Positions 32,761-46,239 are shown, counted from the stretch's first letter. The stretch is DNA of 64,000 bases from Acanthornis magna (GCA_036785705.1 JAWUZG010000357.1:62001-126000), one strand, 5' to 3'. The notes: generated by a model from the letters alone, not told the origin. Made by a program: numbers and translations.

Positions 32761-35700
32761 ATGAGCCCGCCCGAGGTGGAGCCGCTCGTGTGCCACAGAT
32801 ACGAGATCAAGAGGCGCCTGGGCAAGGGGGTGAGTGCCTGGCGCCGGGGGAAGCCTGTGGGAGCTGGGGTGGCCGTGGGAGCTGGGGTGGCCTGTGGGAG
32901 CTGGGGTGGCGTGTGGGAGCTGGGGTGGCCTGTGGGAGCTGGGGTGGCCGTGGGAACTGGGGTGGCCTGTGGGAGCTGGGGTGGCCTGTGGGAACTGGGG
33001 TGGCCTGTGGGAGCTGGGGTGGCCTGTGGGAGCTGGGGTGGCCTGTGGGAGCTGGGGTGGCCGTGGGAGCTGGGGTGGCCGTGGGAGCTGGGGTGGCCTG
33101 TGGGAACTGGGGTGGCCGTGGGAGCTGGGGTGGCGTGTGGGAACTGGGGTGGCCGTGGGAGCTGGGGTGGCCGTGGGAGCTGGGGTGGCCTGTGGGAACT
33201 GGGGTGGCCTGTGGGAGCTGGGGTGGCCTGTGGGAGCTGGGGTGGCCTGTGGGAACTGGGGTGGCCGTGGGAGCTGGGGTGGCCTGTGGGAGCTGGGGTG
33301 GCCTGTGGGAGCTGGGGTGGCCGTGGGAGCTGGGGTGGCCGTGGGAGCTGGGGTGGCCTGTGGGAGCTGGGGTGGCCTGTGGGAACTGGGGTGGCCTGTG
33401 GGAGCTGGGGTGGCCTGTGGGAGCTGGGGTGGCGTGTGGGAGCTGGGGTGGCCTGTGGGAGCTGGGGTGGCCGTGGGAGCTGGGGTGGCCGTGGGAACTG
33501 GGGTGGCCTGTGGGAGCTGGGGTGGCCGTGGGAGCTGGGGTGGCCTGTGGGAACTGGGGTGGCCTGTGGGAACTGGGGTGGCCGTGGGAGCTGGGGTGGC
33601 CGTGGGAGCTGGGGTGGCCGTGGGAGCTGGGAGGGTACGTAAGAGCTCGGGGGGCCCGTGTGGAGTTCAGGGCATCGTGGAGCTCCAGGCGGCCCGGGAG
33701 GGCTGAGGGGAACTTTGGGAGTTCAGGGTCCCGTGTGGAGTTCAGGGCATCGTGGGACCTCTGTCTGTAGCTCGGGGGGCCCGTGTGGAGTTCAGGGCAT
33801 CGTGGGAACTCTGTCTGTAGCTCGGGGGGCCCGTGTGGAGTTCAGGGCACCGTGGAGCTTCAGGCGGCCCGGGAGAGCTGAGGGGAACTTTGGGAGTTCA
33901 GGGTCCCGTGTGGAGTTCAGGGCACCATGGAGCTCCAGGCGGCCCGGGAGGGCTGAGGGGAATTTTAGGAACTCTGTAGCTCAGGGCCCCTGAGGTGGGA
34001 GGTGCAGGTGACCCAGGGGAATTCCGGCAGGCTGTAAGAGCTCAAGAGTAAATAGTAAAATGGATCTGCGTCTCAAAGTACACTCTCTCTGTGCCTGCCA
34101 AATCCTTCTACATTGACTGTAACCTCATAATTTCAGATCATGCTGCGCCAAGTCTTATCTTGTCCATGAAATGTATTTTTATACATGAGCCAATGGTAAA
34201 TTTCTAAGATACAGCTCCTCAGACAGTCTCTAAACTCTCCCCAGTTATTTGGTTTTCTATGCTGGCAAGTCTTTGTCATTGTTAGTTGTGTTAATATGAG
34301 TATTTAGGTATTTCCCTCATTATCATCATAGAGTCAAGGAATCACAGAGTTTGGAAAAGCCCTCTGAGCTGTCGAGTCCAACCACTCCCCCAGCACTGCC
34401 AAGGCCACCACTAACCCAAGTGCCACATCCACATGGCTTTTAAATCCCCCCTGTTAAAGGGGATGGGCACTTCACCCCTGCCCTGAGGCAGTCTGTGCCC
34501 TTTGTAGGAGGGTTTTTTCCAATATCCAACCTAAGCCTCCCCAGCACAACTTGAGGCTGTTTCCCAATTGCCAGCAGGGAATTGTAGCACTTATCTGAGC
34601 TACTTGTACAACTCTTTGTGCTGCCTGATGCATGGCCAAGGTCCTGAACCCATGCTCCAGGACCACACATGTTATCGGGAAGTCTGCCATGATGTTGTTA
34701 TATTTATATGAGTGTTTAATCACTAGAATTATCACTCAGCTCTTTTACTTTGTGCAAGTATTGAAACATTAAATGGACATTTTTGAGTGGGACATGATCG
34801 CGTTGTGCAAAGGTAAAGCAGCTCCTAGACTTTGGAAAGTCAGGATTCAAATCTATGGCCAAAAATAAAAAAAACCCTCTATCTGTACCACAAGTGAGAC
34901 TGAGCAATCATCATTTGCAAATATCACAGTCATCCAGAATAGAGAAAACTCAGGTAGAGCCTCCCATTCCTTGGGAGCTTCCCATCTCCATGGCCCTTCT
35001 CTGCTCAAACTGGTCTGTGTCTTTCTTGTACTGAGTAGCTCCAACCAGGTGGGAATTTCACCGAAGTTGAGTACAGGGGAAGAATTACCTCTCTTGACCT
35101 GCCAGCCACACCATGGCTGGTAAGAGCCAGGTGCCATTGCCACCTGGGCACACCTGGGCTCCTGTCCAGCCACTGTCACCTGCACCCCCAGGTCCCCTTC
35201 TGGCTTTGCAGCCACTCTGTCCCAAACCTGATGTGTTTCTTGGGGTTGTTCAGACCCAAGAGCAAGACCTGGCACTTTGCCTTGTTGACTTTTGCACCAC
35301 CATTGATCCCATCCCATCAATGCAGCTTTTCCAGGCCCCTGCAGAGGTTTCTGCCCTCCAACGGATCCATGCTCCCTCCCAGCCTGGTGTCCCCTGTGAA
35401 ATGGCTGAGGTGCCCTCGATGCCCTTGTGCACAGCATTGACACAGACATTAAACAGGACTGACCCCAGCCCAGGGAATCCCCGGCCCCAGCTGCATGCAG
35501 CCACATTCCCCACCGCTCCCTGGGCTCAGCCATCAGCCAGAGAACAGTGTCCCTGTTCAGGCCAGGAGCAGCCAGGTTCTCCAGGAGAATGTTGTGGGAA
35601 ACGGTGTCAAATAATTCAGCAAAAACAAGCAAAGTGTGTCAAAGCTTTGCTGCAGTCCAGGCAGACACATCCACAGGCTTTCCCTCAGCCCCTGAGAAGG

Positions 35701-38700
35701 TCATCCTGTCACCGAGGGAGATCAGGTTGGTCAGGCAGGACCTGCTGGGCCTGATCCCCTGCTTGTCCTTCTTGTGATGCATCCCAGAATATGGTTGGCT
35801 ATCTGGGTTGCCAAATTCATATTGTCAGCTCATTTCCAGGTTTTCATCCACCAGCACCCCCAAGTCCTCCTCAGAGCTGCTCTCCATACATAGAGTCATG
35901 GAACCACAGAATACTTTGGGTGGGAAGGGACCTTAAAGCTCATCTCATTCCACCCCCCTGCTATGGGCAGGGACACCTTCCACTATCCCAGGTTGCTCCA
36001 AGCCCCATCCAACCTGGCCTTGGACACTTCCAGGAATGGGGCAGCCTCTGAGGGCAACCTGGCCCAGGGCCTCCCCACCCTCCCAGGAAAGAATTTCTTC
36101 CCAAGATCCCAACTAAACTCACCCTCTGGCAGTGGGAATCCCTTCCCCCTTGTGCTGTCCCTCCATCCCTTATCCCAAGTGCCTTTCGAGCTCTCCTGGA
36201 GACCCTTTAGGCACTGGAAGGGGCTCTAAAGTCTGCCTGCAACCTTTTCCACCCAGGCTGAGCAACCCCAGCTCTCAGTCTGCCTCCTTGGCCTAATCTC
36301 TCTCTTGCACATACCTGGTGGTCACCTCTGCTTCCAGTGCTTGTTGAATTTCCCATTTCCACTGCAGGCCTGAGCTGTGTGCACACTGCTCACCTGTCTG
36401 TGTTCCTCCCCAGGCCTATGGCATCGTCTGGAAAGCCATCGACCGCAAGACAGGAGAAACGGTTGCTGTTAAAAAGATTTTTGATGCTTTCAGGAACAGA
36501 ACAGATGCTCAGGTGAGAGATTATTGTCCTGATGTGCTCTGAGATGTGGTGGGATTCCATAGGTATTTTGAGGGAGGATAATTATGCATGTGATAATACA
36601 GTCTGCAGCTATATTGGGATAAAAACAAGCAATAAATGTCAAGCTTTGTGTATCGTGGAATGTACAAAAGAGGAGTGGATTTAACCATGTCATTGAAGTG
36701 CATCTCTGTTCTGCCATTGTGTTGTGGTGATAATAAACTATTTATTCTTTATTTCCAGAGAACATTTCGAGAGATTATGTTCCTGCAGGTAATATCCATG
36801 TTCCCCATCTTCTCTGATTTTTTATTGTCTCTGATGTCTAACTATTTTCTTCCCATTGTTTTCCAAAATGCGGTGATCTTTGATTAGTGTTGATAACTCT
36901 TTAATTTCTTTTCTGCACCATCTTGGCAAAGAGCCTTCCAGGGTGAGCCCACCTGAATGAAACTCTCAATTTGGGCTTGTTTTTATTTCTTCCCTATTTT
37001 TGGTAATGTGTCTGCTGCAGCATCAACACATTGCCTTGCACCTTCTGTCACTTCTTGCTTCTTTGTGGATGTAAACTGTTTCTCTAACATTTTAACTGCC
37101 AAGATTGGAATTGGGGCTGGTGTGGGAGAGAAAAATGCCAAAATTGCTTTCCTCCATCATGCCATAAGCAATTTAATTGCTTAAAATAATCAAAGCAAAA
37201 CAAAAAGGGAAGTTCTGCAAGGAATAGCTTAAGACTACTCTTGTTTTGATATAATTTACCTTATCAGTGGCATTCCAATTATCTGTCCACTCCTCCTCAG
37301 ACTTACCATGTAGAAACATCAATATTTTTGAATAATGTTTTTGTAACTTGTGATTTTCTAAGAACACAAGTGAGGCTGGGCTCACAGAAGAGGTATTGCC
37401 TAAGACTGCCAAGTTTAAGTAGGAAAGAGATGAGGTTTTTTGACTTTTTAGTCATTCTTGAAGCCTGAACTAGAAGCTGCAAACTTTGAAGCTAAATATA
37501 TAAACAATTCCTTTGAAGTGAATTACTTGTAAATTAGATCATCTCTGAAAGTGCAGCACTCCTGGAGTGGATGGGTGGAGGGGGAATAGGGGAAAAAAGC
37601 ATATTTTTCCTGAAGGAAAGAAGGAATCACTTGGGAAGTTAATGTGCCATTCAACCATGACTTTTGGTGCTTAATAGACTTTAAGAATTTTAGTTTCCCC
37701 TCTTGTTTTAAACCTCACTCTTGATGTTCAAGACTGAAGGATCAGAAGGGAAAAGGTGTGAAAAATACTCTGTTATTCATAACCGGATATTTGTCTAAAT
37801 TTGTGTATAATAGTTGCTTTGTTCAATTTCTATGCTTATCACAAGGTCATTTGATGGACTAGGTTATTGTTTCATTTTATGTATCTCAATTCTAATTGAG
37901 AAGTTGCTGTAGAATCTGAGTGTGAATGATTCTGTGATGCTCTGGTCATTGGGTGCATTTTAGGCCAATTTTTGAATGTCATTTTGTTAAGTATGTTAGT
38001 GGCACCTTTAGTCAGAGATTAACAGAACTGGCCCTGACAAGGTTTTTTTCAAGGGAACATTTTTTTAAATACAGAGTGAATTTTTTCATGACTTTCTGTT
38101 ATCAGTTCCAAGGCAAGGCACTGTGAGACAGTGGAATTTTCCTTTTTAAATACTCCTCAAGTAGCACTGTCAAGATTGATCTGCATCTCTGGAACAATAA
38201 CCCCTTTTGGATAAAAACCTTCTTTAGATCATTTGGATGAGTATTATGACTATTCTCCTCAGAATGAAAACAAAGTGTGTGATGGCCTGGCTGTGTATCA
38301 CTGCTTTGTGAGTGTGTTTTCACAGCTTGCTGCAGGTGAATGTGTTGTTTTGTGAACTTTTCTAGAAGTTAAAATGTATTTTGAAGTGTTTACGGTGTCC
38401 CTGGCTGCACAGAAGTGAGAAATTATGAGCTTAATGATCCCATCAGGATTGTCAGTTTGCAAAAACGTGAGGATGGACTTGATAGCAGCAGTGATCTATT
38501 TTGAATCCACAATAATTCTTTGATTCAGTAGGAAATGTGAGGTGCATAAAAGGGGACTGGATTTTATTATAAATGGTATGGAGGGAGTTTTAGAACTAAT
38601 GTCTCAGTCAACAGAGGTTATTTTTTCGATTAACTGACTGGTATCATACTATGGAACAAACTTCAATCCATTTTTTAAGTTTATGTCAGAAGAAACCTAA

Positions 38701-41700
38701 TGGAGGAAACAGCACATTAATGTTTGTTCTAGACAATAATAGGTTATTGTCCCTTTTTATGATTCCCATGATTTTGACAGCTGGGTCTCTTCCCTGTGCA
38801 GGAATTTGGAGAACATCCAAATATCATCAAGCTGCTCGATGTTATCCAAGCTGAGAATGACAAGGACATCTACCTCATCTTCGAGTCCATGGGTGAGACT
38901 CAGCACTGCAGCAGCCACTCAAACCCAGCCTCTCCTGGGAGTTGTTATCACTTCCACAGTGCTGTGGTGGTGATTTACAGGAATATTCGTGATCCTACTG
39001 ATATTTACTGATGGCAATATATTACTGGTGTAATATATTACAGACACAGATTTACATGCTGTGATTAAGAAGGGGAATTTGCTGAAAGACATCCACAAGT
39101 GTTACATTCTCTACCAGCTCCTGAAGGCAACTAAATTCATCCACTCAGGGAATGTTATTCACAGGGATCAGAAGGTACATTTCAGTCGTGGTCTGTATCC
39201 TTCACTCCAGTTTGCTGTTGAACACTGAATAAAATCACAGACTGATTTGGGATGGAAGGGACATTCTAAACCCATCCATTCCCACCATTCACCTTCCATT
39301 AGATCAGGTTGCTCCAAGCCCCATCCAGCCTGGCCTTGGACACTTCCAGGGATCCAGGGGCAGCCACAGCTTTTGTGGGAAACCTGTGCCAGGGCCTCCC
39401 CACCCTTACAGGGAAGAATTTCTTCCCAAGATCCCAACTAAACTCACCCTCTGGCAGTGGGAATCCCTTCCCCCTGTGCTGTCCCTCCAGGGCCCTGTCC
39501 AAAGTGCCTCTCGAGCTCTCTCGGAGGCCCTTTAGGCACTGGAAGGGGCCCTAAGGTTTCCCTGGAGCGTTTTCTCCAGGGTGAATACCCCCAGCTACCC
39601 CAGCCTGTCTCCACAGGAAAACTATGAATAAATATGCAAGTACAAGACTAATAAAAAAACCTTGATGATGATGATAATAATAATAATCTGCTATTCAGAG
39701 AGTAAAGTCTAACTAATTCTGTGTTCAATGCAGCCTTCCAACATCCTGCTGGATGCCCAGTGCTGTGTGAAGCTGTGTGACTTTGGACTGGCTCGTTCCC
39801 TGTGCCAGGCGAGCGAGGACCAGGCCAGCCCTGTGCTGACCGAGTACGTGGCCACGCGCTGGTACCGAGCCCCCGAGATCCTCCTGGCCTCTCGCAGGTC
39901 AGTGAAGGGTGACTTCTTCACCACTTGCAGATTTTTTTGGCTGAAAACCTCCTGTCTTTTCATTTTCATCATGCCAGAAGTCTGTTTTCTCAAAATTCAG
40001 CTTCAGTTCTGCGACGCAAAAACCTCTCATGAACATGTCCATGTCCTTCCTGTGTTCTTAGAGTGTCAGTGTACACACGTGAGCAGCTCATGTGTTTGTC
40101 ACCCTTTCTCCCACCAGGCTTATTTTTTCTCTCTTAAACAACTCAACTTTACAAAACAACTTTTCTCCCAACAGCTTTACAAAATTTGCTTGAGAGCATA
40201 AGTCCTCTTTTCCAAATTGAAGCAGTGTTTTTTGGTAGACCTTCAGGAAATATTCTGTATGTTAAATGCACCAGGCTTATTTTTTCCTCCCTTAAACAAC
40301 TCAACTTTACAAAACAACTTTTCTCCCAACAACTTTACAAAATTTGCTTGAGAACATAACTCCTCTTTTCCAAATTGAAGCAGTGTTTTTTGATAGACTT
40401 TCAGGAAATATTCTGTAATGAAATATTAAACCGGCTGCCTGTTAGTCAGGCTGACTCCTTTTTTTAAAAATTAAATATGAAAAACCAGAAAAATAAATAA
40501 ATAGATGCTGGGGTAGTATGCTGAATTTTTAATGTGGATGTTTTGCAAACTGTCCTGTCCCCATTGTTTGGCATTTACTTTGCTTAAAAACGTAATTTTT
40601 AAGTAATTTTAACTACTTTGTATGTACCTTATGACCAAAGTCAACTGTTTCCAAAGAACAATGTCTATCTTCATTCTTTGTCACATGAAAAGGATATATT
40701 ACCTTATTCTGGCATTAATTTTAATACATTACTTTGTTCTGGCATTTCCCTGTAATAAATTTCCTTTTATGTCTTCTTACACTAGACTTTGAGTAGGATA
40801 AATCTCCTTTCTGTTTCATGCTTGCTAACTCTCATGATTCCCAAATGTTATTCAATTTTTATTTCAAACATCTGAGCATTTATATCTGAGAAGTCACCAT
40901 GCATGCTTTCAAATAAATAAATAAAAATTTATTTGTTTACAAAATTAATCAATGTAGGTGATGTGAATAAGAGCTACAGGAAAATATTTGCTTGATTTAA
41001 TCCTAAATCTTCTGTTTGTAGTTACACTAAAGGTGTGGACATGTGGAGCATTGGTTGTATCCTCGGAGAAATGCTGCTTGGAAAACCTCTTTTTCCTGGA
41101 ACATCAACAATGAATCAAATTGAGCAAATCCTGAGGGTCATTCCTGCTCCATCCCCTGAAGGTTGGACTCTGCTGTGGGGAAAGGAATCCAGAGAAGGGT
41201 TAAAAGTGCAAGAAAGCATGGCTGGGTCAGGGAAGAAGGTGTCTCTTATTCATTCTGGCACCTTTCGAAGGAAATTAAAGACTTCATCATGAATGTTACA
41301 AGAAAATAAGAAATTCAGATATCTGGGCTGTTTCTGCATCTGTGGCTGTAAGAATGCAAGTTTAGGAAGTGTATGATTAATAAATAGGAATTCAAAAATC
41401 AGCTTAGAACATTTGTAAGTAAATATTCCATCCCCCTTTCACTGAGTTTTATGAGGATAATTTCCTGTGTTAATATCAAATATTGGCTTTCCTTTATAAA
41501 CTGTGCAGCTCTGCTGATCCTCATCTTGGCAGTAACAGTGTTTTTTTATTCTTGCAGATATTTTGGCTCTGCAGTCAGAGTACAAGGCCTCAGTTATTAA
41601 CCAAATGAGCTCTCGGTAAGCTTGAGGTGTTTGTGTGTCTCACATCATCTCATGGAGGACCATGGAATTATGGAACCACAGAATAGTTTGGGTGGGAAGG

Positions 41701-44700
41701 GACCTTAAAGATCATCTCATTCCACCCCCTGACATGGGCAGGGACACTTTTCACTATCCCAGGATATGAGTAAGATTTGGGGCTTAAAACTGATTTTTTC
41801 AAGATACTTTCTTCTTCATTATGTTCACAGTTATATTTAAGATTTCAAAATGCACAGCCAGGTTTTTAAACTGTATGTTCCTATGACCTCGGGTCTAGAT
41901 TTGTGGGATCACGGGGCTGGAAAGTGATGAACTTTAAGGTCCCTTCCCAGCCAAACCATTCTAGGATTCAGAGATTATGACCCACTCTTTGTGAGTGAAC
42001 TCTGGGGTCTGCTGTCACTCTGATGTGATGCCCGGAACTGTCATTCCTGCCTTCCCTGGGAATTGGACACTCAGAGCTCATGTCATTGTTTTCTGACTTC
42101 TAGGCAGCGAGTAGCATTTGAGGAGATCTTCCCATCCTCTACTCCACCACCTGCCTTGGATCTGCTGAAGAAACTTCTGGTATTTAACCCTGACAAAAGG
42201 CTCACAGCAGAGGAGGCTCTGCAGCATCCTTATGTGAGCAGGTGAGAGTGGCACCAGTGTGCAGCTTCTGATGTCTTCTGAGACATTCCAAACCTGCTCT
42301 GGGCATAAATTTTCTATAAATGCATAACAGAAAAAAAAATGGCAAAGCTAATTATTTTCTCTGACCCTATTGACACGAGATTGTTTAACAATCCTGTTAA
42401 AATTTGAGTAATCTGCTTTCACTCGGTGAATTACATGATGTGTTCTCATTTCCTCAGATTCCACTGCCCTGCCAGGGAGCCCTCTTTGGATTATGATGTG
42501 AGCCTTCCTTTGGGTGATGATGTCCAGCTGTCTGTGGCAGAATATCGAAATAAATTATATGAGGTATTTTCATCCTATTTTCCCGAGTCCTAATCCTCCA
42601 GGTAACCTTCCATTCTTGCACACATTCTGTCATTGTCCTGTCTCTGTGTTCCCCTGGGATTTCCATAGCTGCTTGGTGTCTGAGAGACCTTTACATCTTA
42701 AATTCCCATGGGGCAAAGAAAAATCTCTGAGAAAGACTGGGTTAGAAGGAAATATGTTATGCTGGATTCAACAGTCATAGAATCATAGACTCAAAGAATG
42801 GTTTGGAAGGGGCTTTTAAGATCATCTAGTTCCAAAATTATACTTGTTACTTACCTTGTGAAATAATTTGCAGATATTTATAAGTATTCCTCTTTGTTCT
42901 GATGCTTTGTTTCTCTGCTTTGTTGCTGCATTAAGTCTAACGAGTTTTTCCATTCTGCAGATGATCCATCAAAAGAAATCAAAGAGCCTTCCAAAGGAGC
43001 AAGGGCAGAGAGAAAACACTCAGCTGAGCCAGTCTGAACCCAGCACACTTCTTCCAAATTCCAGCTCAGTGACTGCACCCCCCAGGAAAGGCCAGCAAGA
43101 ACCAACCCCCCCTCTTCTAAACCCTCCAGATGTGCAGCCTGGAGCCACAGCTGGGGCCCAGCCAGCAGGACCCAGCCAGAGCGAGGATTTGGCCAGAGCT
43201 GTGTGCCAGAGATCACAGATTGGTGTGACAATGTACAACCCCATCACACACAGCACTGTGCAGAGTAGGTACCACTCTCTTACTCCAGGGTGTAGCCCAC
43301 CTTGGGGTATTGCTGTGGGGAAGAGAGAATGAGTGGTGTGAAAGAAATGAAGGGAATGTGCATGGAAAAGTGAGGGGGTGAAAGTGTGGTAGGGAAATGA
43401 CATAAGAACAAAACATTGTGGAATGACTGTCCCTGCCTCAGTCAATGCATTCTGTGTTCTCCCCATTTTCCTACTTTCTCTCATGTTTTTCCTTCTGCAG
43501 GAAATGCAAATCCTGCTGCTGGGATCAGGAACTGTTCTGCACCACCTCAGCAGTCCAGAATCTCCAGCAATGGGAAGTTAGGGAGGCAAATCACATGGCC
43601 AAACACTCGGCTCTCTCCTACGAGTGTGCAGAACCTTTACAATGTGAGTAGCTTAACTTCTCACCCTTCCTTGTGGTAACTTGGGTCACAGCAACTCTGG
43701 AAAGCTGCAAAAAGTCACCTGCTGGTGCTGAACATCAGCCCAGGTGGACAAGAGGCCAATGGCACTTGGCTTGTGCTAGCCATGGTGTGGCCAGAGGCCC
43801 AGAGCAGTGCCCATCCCCTCTGCTGGACACTGCTGAGGGACCTCCAATCCTGGGGGCAAGTTTGGGCTCCTCACGACAAGAAAGGAGGGGTCCCATGGAG
43901 GGGCTGGAGTGTGTCCAGAGAAGGGAACAGAGCTGGGGGAGGGTCTGAAGCAGCAGCAGGAGGTGTGGAGAAAAGGAGGCTCAGGAAGGACCTTCTCACT
44001 CCCTGAAAGGAGGGTGCAGCCAGGCAGGGGTTGGGCTCTGCTCTCAGGGAACAACGGGCAGGTGAGAGAAAATGGCCTCAAGTGGTTCCAGGAGAGGTTT
44101 AGGTTGGATGTTGGAAAAAGCCCACCTGGAAAGGGCTGTCCAGCCCTGGCACAGACTGCCCTGGGCAGGGGCAGAGTCCCCATCCCTGGGGGGATTTAAC
44201 AGCAATGTGAATGTGGCACTTGGGGACATGGGTTAGTGGTGGCCTTGGCAGTGCTGGGGCAGCGGTTGGACTCGGTGGGCTCAGAGGGCTTTTCCAACGT
44301 CAACGATTCTGTGATTTCGTGATTCTGTGGTTCCAATGGATTGCTGTTGCTGAGCTGTGAAGGTGTCAGTCCTGTCCTGCTCCTCCCTCTTCCCTGTTCT
44401 TGGCCACTTCCTTGCAGAAGTCCTAACCCTCACTGGGTCCTTTAATGACCTCTTGCTCCTGCTTTTTTTCCTTCCTGAGCTGTCTGTGACCTGGTGACTG
44501 CTGGCACCTGCAGAAGGGATCGGAGGAAGCTTATGACAGTGGGAGAGTGTGGAAGGAGGCACCACAGATTCATGGAATCACAGACTCAGACTGTTTGGGC
44601 TGGAAGGGATCTTAAAACTAATCTCTGCCATGGTCAGGGACACCTTCCACTAGTCCAGGTTGCCAGAAATTTTCAAGCATGTCCAGTGGCACACTTACAA

Positions 44701-45227
44701 CCCACCTTTCAGCCCCTCTGCTTTGGAATGCCTTCCAAAATGTTTTGAAAGTGAGAGAAGCCATTTATTCCCCAAGATGGGATTGTGGAGCTTGCTGCAC
44801 ATGTACACATGTACACGTGACCAATGCATTTGGAAGAATTTTTAGGGAATTGTGACCAACTTTCAGGTCAGGAAGAGCAGAACAGTGAGAAGATCACCCT
44901 ACACATGCCCTGAGTTTGTGTTTGTTTCCTGAGAGGATAACGCTAACCAAAGCCAAACCTGTGTCCTATTTGCATTCCAGAAAGCTGATCCCAGGTTATT
45001 AACTTTTTTTTCACACGCAGAATCCCAAAAACTCTCAGTGTCCCAGCCAAGATGTCCGTCCTCTTCTCAAACCCAGCAAAAAGATGTTCCACATCACTGC
45101 AAACGTGGGAGCTGCGGGTGACCCGAGGGCATCGATGGGCAGCTACTCCCAGGCCTACGGAACCATCAGCAAATCTGCGCTGCAGAGTCTGCCCATAGCA
45201 AAGGCCTCCAAAAACCCTGAGCAGTGA
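32761..45227 (+). CDS. MAPK15: MAPK15 (ERK7/ERK8) atypical MAP kinase
   Basis: Thirteen coding exons: 32761-32829, 36414-36512, 36759-36788, 38802-38892, 39044-39174, 39734-39897, 41022-41161, 41558-41615, 42104-42241, 42458-42563, 42961-43264, 43501-43643, 45021-45227. All phases close; 1680 bases, 559 aa (human 544). Kinase domain about 14-310: Gly loop G21-K-G-A-Y-G26, VAVKK with Lys43, catalytic H136-R-D138-Q-K, DFG 156-158, activation motif T176-E-Y178, then [14 protein letters not shown] in place of HRDLK is typical of ERK7/8. The long C-terminal tail is Ser/Pro-rich and ends with the conserved [10 protein letters not shown] box. MAPK15 autophosphorylates its TEY and acts in ciliogenesis, autophagy and genome stability. 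The start lies in a GCCGCCATG Kozak context. Introns carry VNTR and CR1 copies. Confidence 0.97.
32850..33640. repeat. 20-bp VNTR in MAPK15 intron 1
   Basis: About 40 copies of a 19-20 bp unit (GGTGGCCTGTGGGAGCTGGG, or CCGTGGGAGCTGG) start 20 bases after the exon 1 donor. The unit lacks stops in every plus frame and 19/20-bp variants mix, so all three plus frames stay open. No protein is implied. Confidence 0.92.
33640..33990. repeat. Longer-unit minisatellite in MAPK15 intron 1
   Basis: Units of about 60-125 bp with GGGGGGCCCGTGTGGAGTTC and GGAGCTCCAGGCGGCCCGGG occur five to six times, directly after the 20-bp VNTR. Confidence 0.8.
34325..34680 (-). mobile_element. CR1 LINE 3' fragment (MAPK15 intron 1)
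   Basis: Antisense CR1 tail of the subfamily with CCAAGTGCCACATCCACATG and GCACTGCCAAGGCCACCACT. Confidence 0.75.
34925..35885 (-). mobile_element. CR1 LINE fragment including decayed ORF2 reverse transcriptase
   Basis: The minus frame contains [18 protein letters not shown] and later DQWW and LGSE-type residues of the CR1 RT region, with many breaks. It is a dead retroposon fragment in MAPK15 intron 1. Confidence 0.75.
35888..36290 (-). mobile_element. CR1 LINE 3' fragment
   Basis: A second antisense CR1 3' end (TAGAGTCATGGAACCACAG, GGTGGGAAGGGACCTTAAAG) directly abuts the ORF2 fragment. It ends about 125 bases before MAPK15 exon 2. Confidence 0.8.
39232..39620 (-). mobile_element. CR1 LINE 3' fragment (MAPK15 intron 5)
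   Basis: Antisense tail with GCTCCAAGCCCCATCCAGCC and CTTTAGGCACTGGAAGGGGC, between exons 5 and 6. Confidence 0.8.
40112..40425. repeat. 157-bp tandem duplication in MAPK15 intron 6
   Basis: Two near-identical copies start at 40112 and 40269 with CACCAGGCTTATTTTTTC and end in CAGGAAATATTCTGTA. Confidence 0.85.
41660..41975. mobile_element. Two short opposed CR1 fragments (MAPK15 intron 8)
   Basis: An antisense CR1 end lies at about 41660-41765 and a short sense end (AACTTTAAGGTCCCTTCCCA) at about 41895-41975. Both are 3' tips. Confidence 0.65.
42775..42842 (-). mobile_element. CR1 LINE 3' tip (MAPK15 intron 10)
   Basis: TCATAGAATCATAGACTCAA plus GGAAGGGGCTTTTAAGATCATC is a short antisense CR1 end. 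Confidence 0.65.
43790..44335 (+). mobile_element. CR1 LINE 3' region (MAPK15 intron 12)
   Basis: Sense CR1 with GGAGAGGTTTAGGTTGGATG, GTGGCCTTGGCAGTGCTGGG and a terminal GATTCTGTGATT repeat. Confidence 0.8.
44560..44665 (-). mobile_element. CR1 LINE 3' tip (MAPK15 intron 12)
   Basis: Antisense tip with GGAATCACAGACTCAGACTG and GGGACACCTTCCACTAGTCC. Confidence 0.65.
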
Positions 45228-45554
45228 AGGTGGAGATGTTCCAGACAGGTGGAGATGTTCCAGACAGGTGAAGTACAGCTCATCCCTCAGCCCAAGGGCA
45301 GCAGGGGATAGCAGAATATGAGGAAATGCTTTATTCACTGCATAGGACAATGTCCTCCTTTGCTCTGGACAGGCAACAGGAAAGGGAATCGGAGCCCTTT
45401 GCCTTCCACTCTCAGCAGACAAGGACACAGCATGTTTGCTCTCACACCTTGAATGGTGTCAGTTCATGCTCCTTGTTTGAAATATTGCAGAAAATCACAG
45501 AAAAATGCAATATTCTCATACCTGAGTGCTTTTTAGACATATCCAGGGGAACGT

Positions 45555-45992
45555 CCTGAAGTTCAACAAGGCAAAGTGCAAGGCCCAGAAAATGCTCTGA
45601 GGGCTCGAGCTCCTGTGCTCTGGGAGAGTTGGAAGTGTCCAGCCTGGAGGGAATAAGGCTCCAGGAAGACCTTAGGGCCCCTTCCAGTGCCTAAAGGGCC
45701 TCTAGGAGTTGCTGGAGAGGCACTTTGGACAAGGGATGGAGTGCCAGCACAAGGGAGCATGGCTCCCCACTGACAGAGGGCAGACTTAGGTGGGATTTGG
45801 GAGGAAATCCTTCCCTGTGAGGCTGGTGAGGCCCTGGAATGGATTTCCCTGAGAAGCTGTGGCTGCTCCTGGATCCCTTTGAAGTGTCCAAGGCCAGGTT
45901 GGATGGGGCTTGGAGCAACCTGGGATAGCAGAAGGTGTCCCTGCCCATGGCTGGGTGACCTTTAAAAGGTCCTTTCCAACCCATTCTAGCAT
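45555..45992 (+). mobile_element. CR1 LINE 3' region in the MAPK15 3' UTR
   Basis: Sense CR1 with GTTGGATGGGGCTTGGAGCA and GAAGGTGTCCCTGCCCATGG begins about 330 bases after the MAPK15 stop. If the poly(A) signal at 46240 is used, it is part of the 3' UTR. Confidence 0.8.
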
Positions 45993-46239
45993 TTTTCAGC
46001 AGTCTGCCTAATGGTGGATATTTTTTTCAGCAGAACAGGTAACTGTTCTCTGAAAACCTAACTCTTCACAGATAACCTTACAGCCCTTCACTCATTTCTA
46101 TGACTCTTCTGGGGTGGATGAACAGAATCCATTTTGGTCTCATTTTGTTAAAATCAAGTAGAAAAGCATTTGAAATACAGGTGGGTTTTTCTACAATATT
46201 AACAGCTTCCCTCGTGTGTAATATTGTAAATATTGTAAT

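Noticed and set aside
32557..33770. Three overlapping long plus ORFs (290-382 aa) of Gly/Trp/Leu/Val repeats
   Set aside because: All come from the stop-free 20-bp VNTR in MAPK15 intron 1, and all three frames are equally open.
35113..35754. 213-aa plus ORF in MAPK15 intron 1
   Set aside because: It is antisense to a CR1 ORF2 fragment. The minus strand shows the reverse-transcriptase remnant instead.
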